DNA from: Euptelea pleiosperma
Lineage: Eukaryota; Streptophyta; Magnoliopsida; Ranunculales; Eupteleaceae
Direction: 5' to 3'
DNA: 64,000 bases
Assembly: GCA_035048495.1 (NCBI GenBank)
Contig: CM068547.1
Span: 29,023,913-29,087,912 of the forward strand
This document shows positions 11,796-21,515 of the stretch, piece by piece (within the stretch, counting starts at the first letter, position 1; the number at the start of each line of letters is the position of its first letter). Below the pieces are notes generated by a model, which ran no database searches, was not told the DNA's origin, and was given only the letters and a program-made list of their open reading frames with translations. Position numbers and translations under genes: made by a program.

Positions 11796-12621
11796 TAACC
11801 AATTGGCATCATCTTGGCCTTCGATTTCGTCACTGATCCAATGACCACTTGGCAGACCCTAGATAAACTAAAGTCAGGCAGATTTATCTCTGGTCTCCGG
11901 AAAACCTCTGCTTCAGTTATGTTTTTAGGTACTTGCCAAGCCGTCCCTTGTCCAGTGTCCATTCTGAGTGGGGATTGGAGATCCAGTGATAGAGATGAGA
12001 CAATCAAATCAAAGCGCAAGCACTTTAAGGACAAGAAGGTGGCCCAACCAAAAACTCGAGCTGTATGCATTATATGGACAGAAAGCAACCGACCGGGATC
12101 ATTCAATACGATGATATGAGCACGATACCAAGGCAAACCCATGGAAAGACCCCTTTATCAAAGAAAAATAGACACTGTCACTTTATCGCATTGGAAAAGA
12201 CTGCTATGGACCTCCCCTTTTCGGTGCATTTTTTTTTCTTTTTGTAAGCGAAGCACAGATAACATGATGAGGTCCTTTCTGGTTCTTGACGTTATATATC
12301 TCGTAGATAAATATGAAAGGCCGAAGATACCATAACCCGAGTAAAACTTTGATGACAGGGCCCTTGGGTAAAGTGGGCTGGTTGGTACCTGCTCGATAGT
12401 ATGAGGTCTCAATCCATGGCACTGCCGCGCATGGGGTTGCATCTAGCCCCGTGACCTCCCACCAGGGTGTAAAACGAGCCCGACCTGATGTGGGCTGGGC
12501 GTGGCTAAAACTTTTAAGCCCAGGGCTGCTGTGGTCCGTGGGCCGGGATGCGGGCTGGGCCAGTGGGTTGGACTGGTGGGCTAGGACTGATTTAAAAAAT
12601 AGGTTAGTCGTCATTTTACCC
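11796..12621. other. Flanks of the psbB fragment, origin unclear
   Basis: The sequence 11796-12040, joined to the psbB fragment, is unusually open in several frames and less AT-rich than its surroundings, but I recognise no product. The bases right of 12142 would be the psbB upstream spacer if the transfer includes it; I cannot confirm how far that runs. At 12335-12361 a 27 bp word begins that recurs exactly at 12618-12644. The DNA between holds a GGGCTGGGC-rich tract at 12480-12580. Confidence 0.5.
12041..12142 (-). pseudogene. psbB: Plastid psbB (CP47) 5' fragment in nuclear DNA
   Basis: The minus-strand frame from the ATG at 12142 reads [20 protein letters not shown] and then [14 protein letters not shown]. 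This is the N-terminus of photosystem II CP47, whose usual form begins [20 protein letters not shown] and continues [15 protein letters not shown]. Similarity stops after residue 34 and the frame runs into unrelated sequence, so the gene is truncated from about 510 residues and cannot work. It is best explained as organelle DNA transferred to the nucleus. Transfer by way of the mitochondrion is possible, because the joined sequence at 11796-12040 is of unknown origin. Confidence 0.85.
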
Positions 12622-12803
12622 GAGTAAAACTTTGATGACAGGGCAGCGGATCATGGCACGTGGATTTTGTACCGGCAGACCACCCACGTACACAGGTTAG
12701 TGTTTTGGCAAAAAGCACTTGAGTACCTGGGTACGTGTATGGTGAGGCCGAGGTGGTCAGTCTGTACAAATCCACGTGCCAAGATCTGCTGCCCTGTCAT
12801 CTC
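12622..12803. mobile_element. Near-perfect palindromic MITE with TGATGACAGGGC ends
   Basis: The left arm GATGACAGGGCAGCGGATC and then GGCACGTGGATTTTGTAC is mirrored by GTACAAATCCACGTGCC and then GATCTGCTGCCCTGTCATC on the right. The arms cover most of the element. The outermost end (GAGTAAAACTTTGATGACAG) is shared with the intact family B element at 62185-62536, which suggests one family with different interiors. Confidence 0.65.
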
Positions 12804-12995
12804 CTTCGATGACATAGACTAGAAATTTGAAAATAAGGTGTAGCTTTTCCAAATTTCGAAAATGGATGGGTGAGGTAGTTTAGCGGGACGCACCTATCAG
12901 TTCATTAAATGTCCAACATATCATATATAAGATATAAAATATTAAAGGACTTTTTAATCTTTTTTTAATTTACTTTCTTCATTAATAGTAAGTAC

Positions 12996-13165
12996 GGGGT
13001 GCCACATGGCGTACTCTTAGAGATCACTGACCGGATAGATGTTAGGCTCACCTCTAGGTGGAACTACATATGAAAATTCATCCTGATTAGTAATTTCTAT
13101 TTGTTGGATTAGATTATTTTTCATGATTTGTTTTTAACCGTGAATTTTGAGCATTATTTGGCCAA
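12996..13165. mobile_element. Family B MITE, left half
   Basis: It shows the outer word CCACATGGCGTACTCTTAGA, then GATTAGTAATTTCTATTTG, and the centre GAGCATTATTTGG, where it stops. The right arm is absent. Confidence 0.6.
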
Positions 13166-13451
13166 TGACAAAATGACATCACCTTCCAGCATGATAACGT
13201 CCATAGACCTTAGACCATGTGATCATTACTCTGTAGTAATGGATAAGTACCCTTGAGTTTAATTATCTTTTTTTTTGTGTGCAAACATACACATTGATGA
13301 TGGACCATATTAAGAGCCACATGGCACACTCTTGGAGACTATTGACCGTATGGATGTTTGTCCCATCTCTAGTTGGACCTACATACCAAAATTTATTTGG
13401 ATTAGTAATTATTATCCGGTGGATTATAGTCACTTCATGGTTTATTTTTAA

Positions 13452-14280
13452 GGGAATTTTTGACATACCCCCAATGTTATTTTGAAAATTTGACATACCC
13501 CCCATGATTTAAAAAAGCTGACATACCCCCCTATGACTCGGTCCACTGTCATTTGACCAGTGTTGACCCGAGTTGATTACCAAATTCTGTATTAATGGAC
13601 AAAAGTGCCCTTGTCTTCAACCTTAGAACAAGGGTTTGGGTTTGGGCCAAAACCCAAACCTCAAATCAAACATGAAAAGAAATTAAAAATAAAAATAAAA
13701 TCATTGTTAGTAAACTTGAGATTTTTTTTTTTCTGAATTAAACAAAGATTGAAAATAAAAAATAATAAAAATAGATAAAACTCATGAGGGAATGCGATTT
13801 CTTTTTAAAATTGAAAGAACCCATCTTTCCAAAATCCATGTTTCAAAAGCTTAAAATTTAAATTGCTCTTATTCTTATTTTTTATTTTTGTTAATGAATA
13901 TTTTAGAAATATAATTGTATGTTTTATTTTTTATTTTTTTTCAAAACCTTGAGTTTTAAATTATTGCCGAAGTAGTGGTCGGCCGGCCATGAGACTCCGG
14001 TGGGTTGGTCGCCGGTGATGGGTGACCAACCTATTGGAGTCTCTTGGCTCGTCGTCCTCCACATCCGTTTGATTTGGGGTTTAGGTTTTAACCCAACCCT
14101 TGTTCCAAAGTTGAAGACAAGGGCGTTTCTGTCATTTAATATAAAATTTGGTGGTCAACTCGGGTCAACACTGGTCAAATGACAGTGGACCGAGTCATAG
14201 GGGGTATGTCAGCTTTTTCAAATCATGGGGGGGTGTGTCAAATTTTCAAAATAACACGGGGAGGTATGTCAAAAATTCCC
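13452..14280. mobile_element. Mutator-like non-autonomous element, family C, 829 bp, 9 bp TSD
   Basis: Ends are GGGAATTTTTGACATACCCC and the inverse GGTATGTCAAAAATTCCC. The terminal inverted repeats run inward for roughly 200 bp, including CTATGACTCGGTCCACTGTC and its inverse near 14190. The flanking direct repeat TATTTTTAA is exact at 13443-13451 and 14281-14289, as expected for Mutator-superfamily insertion. The interior is AT-rich plus a GC-rich hairpin at 13975-14060 (GAGACTCCGGTGGGTTGG and its inverse). No transposase frame. Confidence 0.85.
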
Positions 14281-14328
14281 TATTTTTAAACAATGATTTC
14301 GTGCACTATTTGGGGTACTCTGATCTAA

Positions 14329-14626
14329 GCATGGCAATTTGGCCCGAGGCCCACAGCCTGGCCCGAGCTCGGCCCGTTTATCTCGGCCCAAGCCCGGACC
14401 CGCCCGAAGTTGAGCCCGGCCCGGGGCAGCCCGTGAATATGTTGGGCCAGGCCTGGGTTGATAACCTAGCCCGTGACCCGGCCCGAGTCCAACCCAAAAA
14501 TTATTAAATAAACCCAACTGAGACGGCCGGAGGCCCGAGGCCCGACTCCGAGTCCATGTCCAATTTAAAAAAAAAATCAGAATTAATACATTCTTAATGG
14601 GCCGAGCAGCCCGGCCCACGGCCCAA
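14329..14626. repeat. GCCCG-rich dispersed repeat
   Basis: It is dominated by GGCCCGAGGCCCG-like words with purine/pyrimidine asymmetry that keeps long but low-complexity frames open in both strands. It interrupts the family B element above. Related tracts lie at 14895-15330, 42605-42850, 44970-45270, 46440-46975 and 48490-48600. It resembles the widespread plant repeat reading GGGTGGCAATTTGGCCCG, probably a non-autonomous DNA element; no clear target-site duplication seen. Confidence 0.6.
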
Positions 14627-14744
14627 CCATGAAAATAACTTCAATCCCACGATTAGAAATTACTGATTACGCTCATTTTTGGTTTGCAAACATCCATACG
14701 GTAAGAGCCTCTAATAGTGTGACATGTGGCTCGTTTAAAGTGTA

Positions 14745-14880
14745 AACGTTTAGGGGACAACCATTTGGTGTACACACACAGAAGATGAATCAATGGTTGA
14801 TTTTGGGTGAGGATGATCTCTATGGTTAGGAGATCATCCTCACAAAAATTCAAATCATTCCAATAATCGTAGACTGGTTT
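14745..14880. mobile_element. Family H MITE fragment
   Basis: It matches the left interior of the intact element at 56716-57092: AGAAGATGAATCAATGG, then GAGATCATCCTCACAAAAAT, then TAGACTGGTTTAGAAG. The other end is missing and a GCCCG-rich tract follows. Confidence 0.6.
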
Positions 14881-14894
14881 AGAAGTTAAAATTA

Positions 14895-15330
14895 CGGACT
14901 GTCCAACCCAAAACGGAAAAAAGAAAACCCAACCCGAAACCCATTAAAATAGCCCGCAGCCAGCCCGTTACCAAGCCCATTGGCCCGACTCTAGACTGGG
15001 CAACGGGCTGGGCTTGGGTTTTGAAATTTTTTGGAGCCCGGCCCGACTTTAGCCCAACCCGAGGGAAGCCTGACCCGACCTCGGCCCGACCGACCAAATT
15101 GAGAATAGCTGAAAATTTGGCCCACGACCCAGCCTGAAGTTGAGCCCCCGGCCCGTGAATATGCTGGGTTGGGCCTGGGTTTGAAAACCTAGCCCAGGGC
15201 CTGGCCTGAAATAGTGTTTTATGGGCTGGTCTCGGGCTAGACCATGGGCTGGGCTGTCAAGCCCGGCCCGAGACCTGGCCTACCTTTTGAAATAATATGA
15301 TGGTTGTGCCCACTTTAACGGGCCACAGTT
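14895..15330. repeat. GCCCG-rich dispersed repeat tract
   Basis: Same word content as 14329-14626, with two opposed halves: AGCCCGGCCCGACTTTAGCC near 15035 and GGCTGGGCTGTCAAGCCCGG near 15250. Open frames across it are low-complexity artefacts. Confidence 0.55.
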
Positions 15331-15334
15331 GATG

Positions 15335-15490
15335 ATCTAATGGGCCAAATTGCCACCTTTACTCATATCCAAAGGTTAGAAATCACTAATCATGATGATT
15401 TTTGTTCCGTATGTCCAGTGGCCTCTAATAGTGTACCATGTGGCTTACACTGTAGTCTGTCATCAACGTTGACGATGGACGTCCGTCATC
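15335..15490. mobile_element. Family B MITE, right half
   Basis: It holds TTAGAAATCACTAATCATGA, then CCTCTAATAGTGTACCATGT and the distal TAGTCTGTCATCAACG also seen at 19185 and 21585. The left arm is absent. Confidence 0.55.
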
Positions 15491-16227
15491 AAAATTTTCC
15501 TCCGATGAAGGATTTCCCGCACCGAATGAGGAGAAAAGAAAAGTTGTTTAAAGATTAAAACTTCCCCTAAAAAAATAAAAATAAAAGAAAAAAAAATAAA
15601 CAAAACAATGGCATTTGTAGAAAATATAATATAAATTCCGGATTGTATGCACAACATTATCATTTATATAAGCTTTTGCATGTTATTTAAAAGAAAAGTT
15701 GTGATTAAAATAAACTTTAAAATAAAATAAAATAAAATAAAACCTTTATATCCACCCAACATAATCTTCACAAAATCCATGGATCTAGTCAATAATCCAT
15801 AAAAGGATCAAAGGATTACTTACCTAGGATTTCAAAATCCCCAAATTCCGGCTGTATGATTTGGATATGAAGAAATCCACTTTACAGTCTGTATTTTTTT
15901 GTTTCATTTGAATAAAAAAAAATTCGAGAAAAATGATATGGAGCATGATGATTTGGGTGATACGAACGATACGCACCCGAGACAACCGAGTTGACCCATG
16001 ATGATCCAGTGTGAATTATGAATCACAAATGGAGCATCGATCAGTCCTTGCTTAGATCTATATGACTCCAGTCAAATTTGTACTTAATGCCATGTTTGTG
16101 CAAGGATGTTGTAATTAGCATGGTTCGAAGTCTCGACTGACCCCATCGTTCCGGATCGGAATTGGAATCGGAAGCTACCGATGGCTATAGCTCCATGCTA
16201 AAATTTTTTCAGTCTCTTCGATTCTTA
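15491..16227. other. AT-rich spacer, nothing recognised
   Basis: This stretch has A-rich runs around 15565-15605 and a GAAATAAAATAAAATAAAAT-like run at 15715-15740. I see no gene, terminal repeat or RNA in it. Confidence 0.5.
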
Positions 16228-16636
16228 GAGCATCTCCAACCCTACCCTAAACTACCTTCCATTTCCTAAAATACGGTGAAAAACTTTAAAAAACCATCTC
16301 CAACTCTACCCTAAAAGTCTACCTTATTTTAGGGTAACCTCAAATCCTACCCTAAAGTTAGAGTAGGATTTAGGGTGAGATTCTATAATTGCGTTCTCCC
16401 TTTCTCTTCCTCCTTTTCTACTAATTTCACCCAATGGTGTCCTCCCCATCTTTTCACTTAATGACACCTATGTCCTCCACCTAGGTATAGAAAATAGAGA
16501 ATTTTTTCTTTAGGGAAAATTAGAGTTTAGGGTGAACCATTAGAGCATTTTAAGTTAAGTTTTAGGTAAGTGACTAAGTTAGATATTTTTCTACCCTACT
16601 TTAAGTATTTAGGGTAGGGTAGGGTTGGAGATGCTC
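16228..16636. mobile_element. PIF/Harbinger (Tourist-type) MITE, ~409 bp
   Basis: Ends are GAGCATCTCCAACCCTACCC and the inverse GGGTAGGGTTGGAGATGCTC, the well-known plant Tourist-like terminus. The left flank is TTA, the usual PIF/Harbinger 3 bp target; the right flank is TCA, so one base has changed or the duplication has decayed. The interior has further TTAGGGTAG words and no frame. Confidence 0.75.
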
Positions 16637-16831
16637 TCATCCTTACCAAGTAGTAGAATGCCAACACCCAATCCTCCTATTTTACCTTTGATTGAATGGA
16701 TGCCCATGGCGTCTATTGATCCATACATCATGCATTCGTCCCTTCTCCTAGTGCATATATTCAACACAGGAGCACCATAGCTGCAAATAAGTTAAATTGA
16801 ACGCATCTTACCACACGCATGGCTTTCTCTT

Positions 16832-17382
16832 AGACCCTGTTTGGTTTTTGCACTGTAGTGCAAATGTAGTAACTTGCGTTGTAATCACTTACAATGCAAG
16901 TCACTTACAATTATTTGGTTTACGCCATGTAAATAGATGCAAACAAAGTTTAGCTGATTGGTTGGTAGTGCATTGCAAAAGAATGCAATGGATTATTTTA
17001 TTTCTTGATTTTATAAAAAAATGCATAATAAAATTAGTATTGTTATCACGTTGTTTTTATTATTATTATTATTATTATTATTTTTTTTTTTTTGAGGGGA
17101 AAGTTAGGGGTGAGGCTGTCCCAACCAACTATATAAAAAAAATAGAAAAATAAAAAAAAATATAATATAATAATAATAAGAAAATCACAATTATTATAAT
17201 TATTAATATTTTTCGGAAGAAACAAATGTTGAGCTAATACAATGCACTTGCTTGCATCTATTTTGTTAAGGAGTTTGCAAGGGCTTGGAATCCATTTGCA
17301 CGCTTCTAACCAATCACTTGCAATCTCAAAATTGTGGCAAGTGAGTGCATTGCACTCAATTTGCTGTGAACCAAGTAGGGCA
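16832..17382. mobile_element. hAT-like non-autonomous element, ~550 bp
   Basis: The left end CCCTGTTTGGTTTTTGCACT and the right end TGAACCAAGTAGGG form an imperfect inverted pair, with inner TGCAAATGTAGTAACTTGC and GCAAGTGAGTGCATTGCA arms. A long (TTA)n and T run sits at 17056-17093. The 19670-19770 block is a second partial copy of its right side. No clean 8 bp duplication was found. Confidence 0.55.
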
Positions 17383-17817
17383 TTGGGCAATATTTATCAA
17401 AAGATATACATTATTCAAGGACTTTTTAATTTTTTTTTTACTTTACTTTCTTCATTAATAGTAATGATTACACTTATTACAATCAATACAAACTTTTCAA
17501 AGGCCGGTAGACCCGGTGTCAAATGGCATCAGGTAGAGCGATTTTGTTACCTCCGCCCTTCTGACACCGACCATATGGATGTTCAACCTACCCTTTGGTA
17601 GATATGATTACACTTATCACAATCAATACAAACTTTTCAAGGGTTGTCTCGCAAGGTAGACCTAACGCCATGGCGATCTATTGATCAATTCTTGCATTCA
17701 TCCCTTCTCCTAGTGCATATCTTCAACACAAGAGCACCATATATAGCTGTAAATAGGGTATCTTACATGATGGGAAGTCCGAAACCCGTTAAATTATTTG
17801 TTAATTCAAGCAAGGTT

Positions 17818-18110
17818 TAAAAGGGGCATTTATAACGGTATGACAGACTGGAGGCATTACTGTTTTTTCTGTTATAACAGATTGTAACTCACAGGGACAA
17901 AAACAGAAAAAAAAAATGGGAAAATATCGGAAAAAAAAGAGAAAAGGGGGAAAAATGGCGCTAAAATTTGAATTTCAAATTTTCAATATTTTGTAACGTA
18001 AAAAGAAAATAATAGAAAAATAACAGAAATAACGGGTGTTTTTTTTTAACAATTATTTTTTCAAAACATAACGGTTGTTATTTTAGTTATAAGGGCCATT
18101 TTTTAAACCA
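17818..18110. mobile_element. Family A element in duplication copy 1
   Basis: It starts GGTTTAAAAGGGGCATTTAT, has CTGTTATAACAGATTG and AATTTGAATTTCAAATTTTC inside, and ends AAGGGCCATTTTTTAAACC. No coding frame. Confidence 0.65.
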
Positions 18111-18639
18111 TGAATTCAAGCACTAGTGAAAGGCAATCATCCTTACCACCATACCGATACCAAAAAAAAAAAATTGCTCACCATCATCTCGAGTTCCCCT
18201 TGAACGCTTTTCAGTGAGCTTGTTTCAATGGTGAATCGAGTAATATACTGCAAATAGCCTATTTTTCACATGATATGCACGAATCGGAGAAGTCAGGGAC
18301 TATGAAGGGTGTACGTAGTGTAAAATTTTCCAAGGTGACGATTCGAGAAGAAAGAAGTCATATTCAATGCAATTTCCATATGAGCATGACATTGAGATAA
18401 AGGATATTTTGTTTGAAATTTAGGGGGGGGGGGGTGAGTTTTGAGTGCCATCTGTTTTTCTAATGTACTACTCAACTGTTTTTCTAATGTACTACTCTGA
18501 AAGGTCCCCTCCAGAAAATCCAAATGTTTTTATATTGGAATAAACCTCACCTCACCCCTTTGATTGAGGCTTATACTCAACCCCCTCCGATCTTGGGACA
18601 CGTGGAGAAAAGGACATGCCAACCAGAGCAAAGGGATTT

Positions 18640-18760
18640 ATTTATTTTTTGATAAGTAAGCTTCTTTATTAATAAGGACCCTTGGAGGCTAAGGAAGCCT
18701 ACCAAGCGATTAAAACAAATACAAAGACAAACAAAACAAAGAAACAAGAAGCACTCCCAA
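18640..18760 (-). mobile_element. LINE 3' end, antisense (copy 1)
   Basis: On the minus strand this reads as a LINE tail: GGTCCTTATTAATAAAGAAG, then CTTACTTATCAAAAA at the end. The TTATCAAAA terminus is typical of plant L1-type elements. Its counterpart in duplication copy 2 is 20745-20850. Confidence 0.6.
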
Positions 18761-19882
18761 CATGCAGAGGCACTGGTCACCAATTTTGGACATTGGTGAT
18801 AGTGATGAAAAGTGAACTCCAAAAAGAATTGACATGTTATATGTGTCAAGTGCATAGACATTGATGAGTAGTATGACCATGTGGACCATCATAGGTAGTT
18901 TCCTACTTTAATCAACAATTCAAAAGAATCGATTGATGGGATTGTTGGAATCAGCTTTTACGTATGCTACTTGGGAGAAAAAACTTAGCTCTCCAGCACT
19001 AGAATAAATCCCAAACAATACTTTAACCCCACGGTTAAAAATAAATCAATGAAAAGGACACCAATCCAATTTTAAAAATCACTGATCAAGTTGAGTTTTG
19101 GTAGGTCCACCTAAAGATGCACTAAAAACATATATAATGTTATTGGTGTCTAAGAGTGTTACGTGGCTTGTACTATGGTTTGTCATCAACGTGACAAACG
19201 TTCGATGTCAAAGATTTACTCCCAGCGCTGGACACTAATTAAAAAAGTTGATGAGCTTTACGATCAAAGTGATTGAAATGTGCTATTTCTATGTAAGGGT
19301 GATTCCATTAATTAAGATGTCACCTACTAGCATTGTTGATTGACCGTCGCTTGCTGCCTTGCCCACCCTTAAACAAAATCCTGGCTCCGCCACCAACCCA
19401 GCCACGACCAAAACTATGGGCTCCACATCTTATTTATCAGATTTAATATCATAAAGAAAAAAAATCAAAATAAACCTTCAATTGATTTTTTTCTCTGTTG
19501 TATTTGGTTTTAATCTTTTAATTTTCTATTTTTTAGATGGTTTAGATTTTGAGCTTTGAAGATGTTAAGGAAAAAAAAACCAATTCAACAGGTTGCCTAT
19601 CTCCCTCCCTCCAGGTGTCGAGGGATGAATGGGGTTCCCCTCAACGAAGGTGGGTGGGTGATGGCAGCTCATTTGCATGCCCCCAACCAATCACTTGTAA
19701 TCCCAATACTGTGGCAAGTGAATGCATTGCATCGGATTTGCATTAACCCAAGCAGGGCCGTAAGGACTGGTGCCTGCTGCAAAAATTCCACTGAGGTACC
19801 ATAAGCAGGGAACACCTACAATAAGGGTATTTTACAGGATGGGGAAGTTCAAAACCCATTAAATTAAATTTGTTAATTCAAG

Positions 19883-20222
19883 AAAAGGTTTAAAAGGGGC
19901 TATTATAATGATATGACGGACTGGAGGCATTACTGTTTCTTCTGTTATAACGGATTGTAACTCACAGAGGCAAAAACAGAAAAAAAAAAAAAAAAAAAAA
20001 AAAAAGGGGAAAATATTGGAAAATAAAACGCACAGATATGAGGCACGGGGAAGCATCGAGTGGAGCGGGAAAACAATGCTAAATTTAAAAATTTAAAATT
20101 TAAAATCAAAATTTGAATTTCAAATTTTCAATATTTAATAATAGAAAAAGGAAAATAATAGAAAAGTAATGTAAATAATGGGTATTTTTTTTCAAAAAAT
20201 AACGGCCATTTTTTAAACCCTG
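19883..20222. mobile_element. Family A element in duplication copy 2
   Basis: It starts GGTTTAAAAGGGGCTATTAT and ends AACGGCCATTTTTTAAACCC, and matches 17818-18110 throughout. It holds an A-run of about 25 bases at 19980-20005 that is shorter in copy 1. Confidence 0.65.
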
Positions 20223-20744
20223 AATTCAAGCACTGCTAGTTCAGGCAATCATGCTTACCACCATACTTATACCCAAAAAAACAAATTGCTCACCATCCCC
20301 TTGAACACTTTTCAATGAGCTCGCTTCAATGGCGAATCAAGTAATATAATGTGCATATATAGCCTATTTTTCAACAGATACGCACGAATTGGAGAAGTTG
20401 GGGAGCATGAAGGGTGTATGTAATGCGAAATTTTTCAAGGTGGCGATTCGAGAAGAAAGAAGTCATATTCAATGCAATTTCCATATGAGCATGACATTGA
20501 GATAAATGATATTTTGTTTGAAATTTAGTAGGGATGTGCTTCTTTTCGTGTATGTGCTTTTGTCCTTCATGAGTTTTAAGTGCCATCTGTTTTTCTAATG
20601 TACTGCTTTGAAAGGTCCCCTACCGAAAATCCAAATATTTTTATATTGGAATAAACCTCACTTCACCCCTTTGATTGAGGCTTATACTCAACCCCCTCCG
20701 ATCATGGGACACGTGGAGAAAAGGACATGCCAACTAGAGCAAAG

Positions 20745-20850
20745 GGATTTTTATTTTGATAAGTAAGCTTCTTTATTAATAGGGACCCTTGGAGGCTAAG
20801 GAAACCTACCAAGTGATCCAAACGAACAAAACAAAGAAACAAGAAGCACT
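20745..20850 (-). mobile_element. LINE 3' end, antisense (copy 2)
   Basis: It is the duplicate of 18640-18760, with TTTGATAAGTAAGCTTCTTT and then CCCTTGGAGGCTAAGGAAAC on the plus strand. Confidence 0.6.
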
Positions 20851-21186
20851 CCCAACACTGTAGAGGCATTGGTCACCAATTTTGGACACTGGTGATAGTG
20901 ATGAAAAGTGAACTCCAAAAAGAATTGACATGTTATATGTGTCAAGTGCAGAGGCATTGATGAGCAGTATAACCATGTAGACCATCATAGGTAGTTTCCT
21001 GTTTTGATTAACCATCCAAAAGAATTGATTGATGGGATCGTTGGAATAAGTTTTTATGTATGATATGTAAGATAAAAAACTTAGCTCTCCATGCTAGAAT
21101 AAATTCCAAATAATGCTCTAATCCCACGGTTAAAAATAAACCTATGAAAAAGACTCCAAGCTAATGTTAAAAATCACTGATCAGGT

Positions 21187-21515
21187 CACTACTACATAAC
21201 ATTAATTAGACTACACTGTTAAAAAATCCATAGACTATGGTTTTTTTAAAAAATGAAGCCTAAACGTTTAATTTTAAGAAAATTAATTTAAAAAAATAAA
21301 AAGCTACAATTTTAATAACATCTGTAGCCTAAAGTGCCGCAAAATGGTCACGACTTTTACTAAAATTGTAGCCTTAACCTTTAGTCCATAGTTTTAACAA
21401 AACTCGAGGCCTATAACCAAAATAAATAACTACGGGTTTAGTGAAATTTATAGTGTAAAGTTATAAAATATGGCTACGGGTTTTGCTAAAATAATTGCCT
21501 TGAACGTTTGTAGAG
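21187..21515. mobile_element. CACTA-like insertion present only in duplication copy 2
   Basis: It starts CACTACTACATAACATTA, close to the CACTA terminus. It contains repeated subterminal-type words (GCTACAATTTTAATAACA, TGTAGCCTAAAG, TTGTAGCC, GGCTACGGGTTTTGC). The right edge near TTTGTAGAG is only a weak inverse of the left, so this may be a truncated or decayed copy. Copy 1 of the duplication has no such block, which fixes its position. Confidence 0.55.

Larger units (their letters stand above)
13285..14735. mobile_element. Family B MITE split by two later insertions
   Basis: The pieces are 13285-13451, 14281-14328 and about 14627-14735, which together rebuild a whole family B palindrome. 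The left arm has CACATGGCACACTCTTGGAG and the right arm has ACATCCATACGGTAAGAGCC then GTGACATGTGG. The first gap is filled by the family C element (13452-14280) and the second by a GCCCG-rich repeat (14329-14626). Confidence 0.65.
17716..19665. repeat. Segmental tandem duplication, copy 1
   Basis: From about 17716 to 19665 the sequence matches 19795-22075 in the same order and orientation. Shared blocks include a family A element, TGAATTCAAGCACT, TTGCTCACCATC, TCATATTCAATGCAATTTCC, ACATGCCAAC plus AGAGCAAAGGG, a LINE 3' tail, a family B half-element, AATCCTGGCTCCGCCACC, and TGTCGAGGGATGA. Divergence is clearly visible by eye, so the duplication is not recent. No gene lies inside. Confidence 0.8.

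Noticed and set aside
11795..12119. Plus-strand 101-codon frame opposite the psbB fragment
   Set aside because: Its right part is the antisense of psbB; the left part has no recognisable homology, so a gene call is not justified.
14269..14619. 116-codon frame and similar long frames at 12204-12614, 42571-42851 and 44973-45273
   Set aside because: They run through GCCCG-rich repeats, where word composition keeps stops rare; the peptides are low-complexity Gly/Pro/Arg strings.
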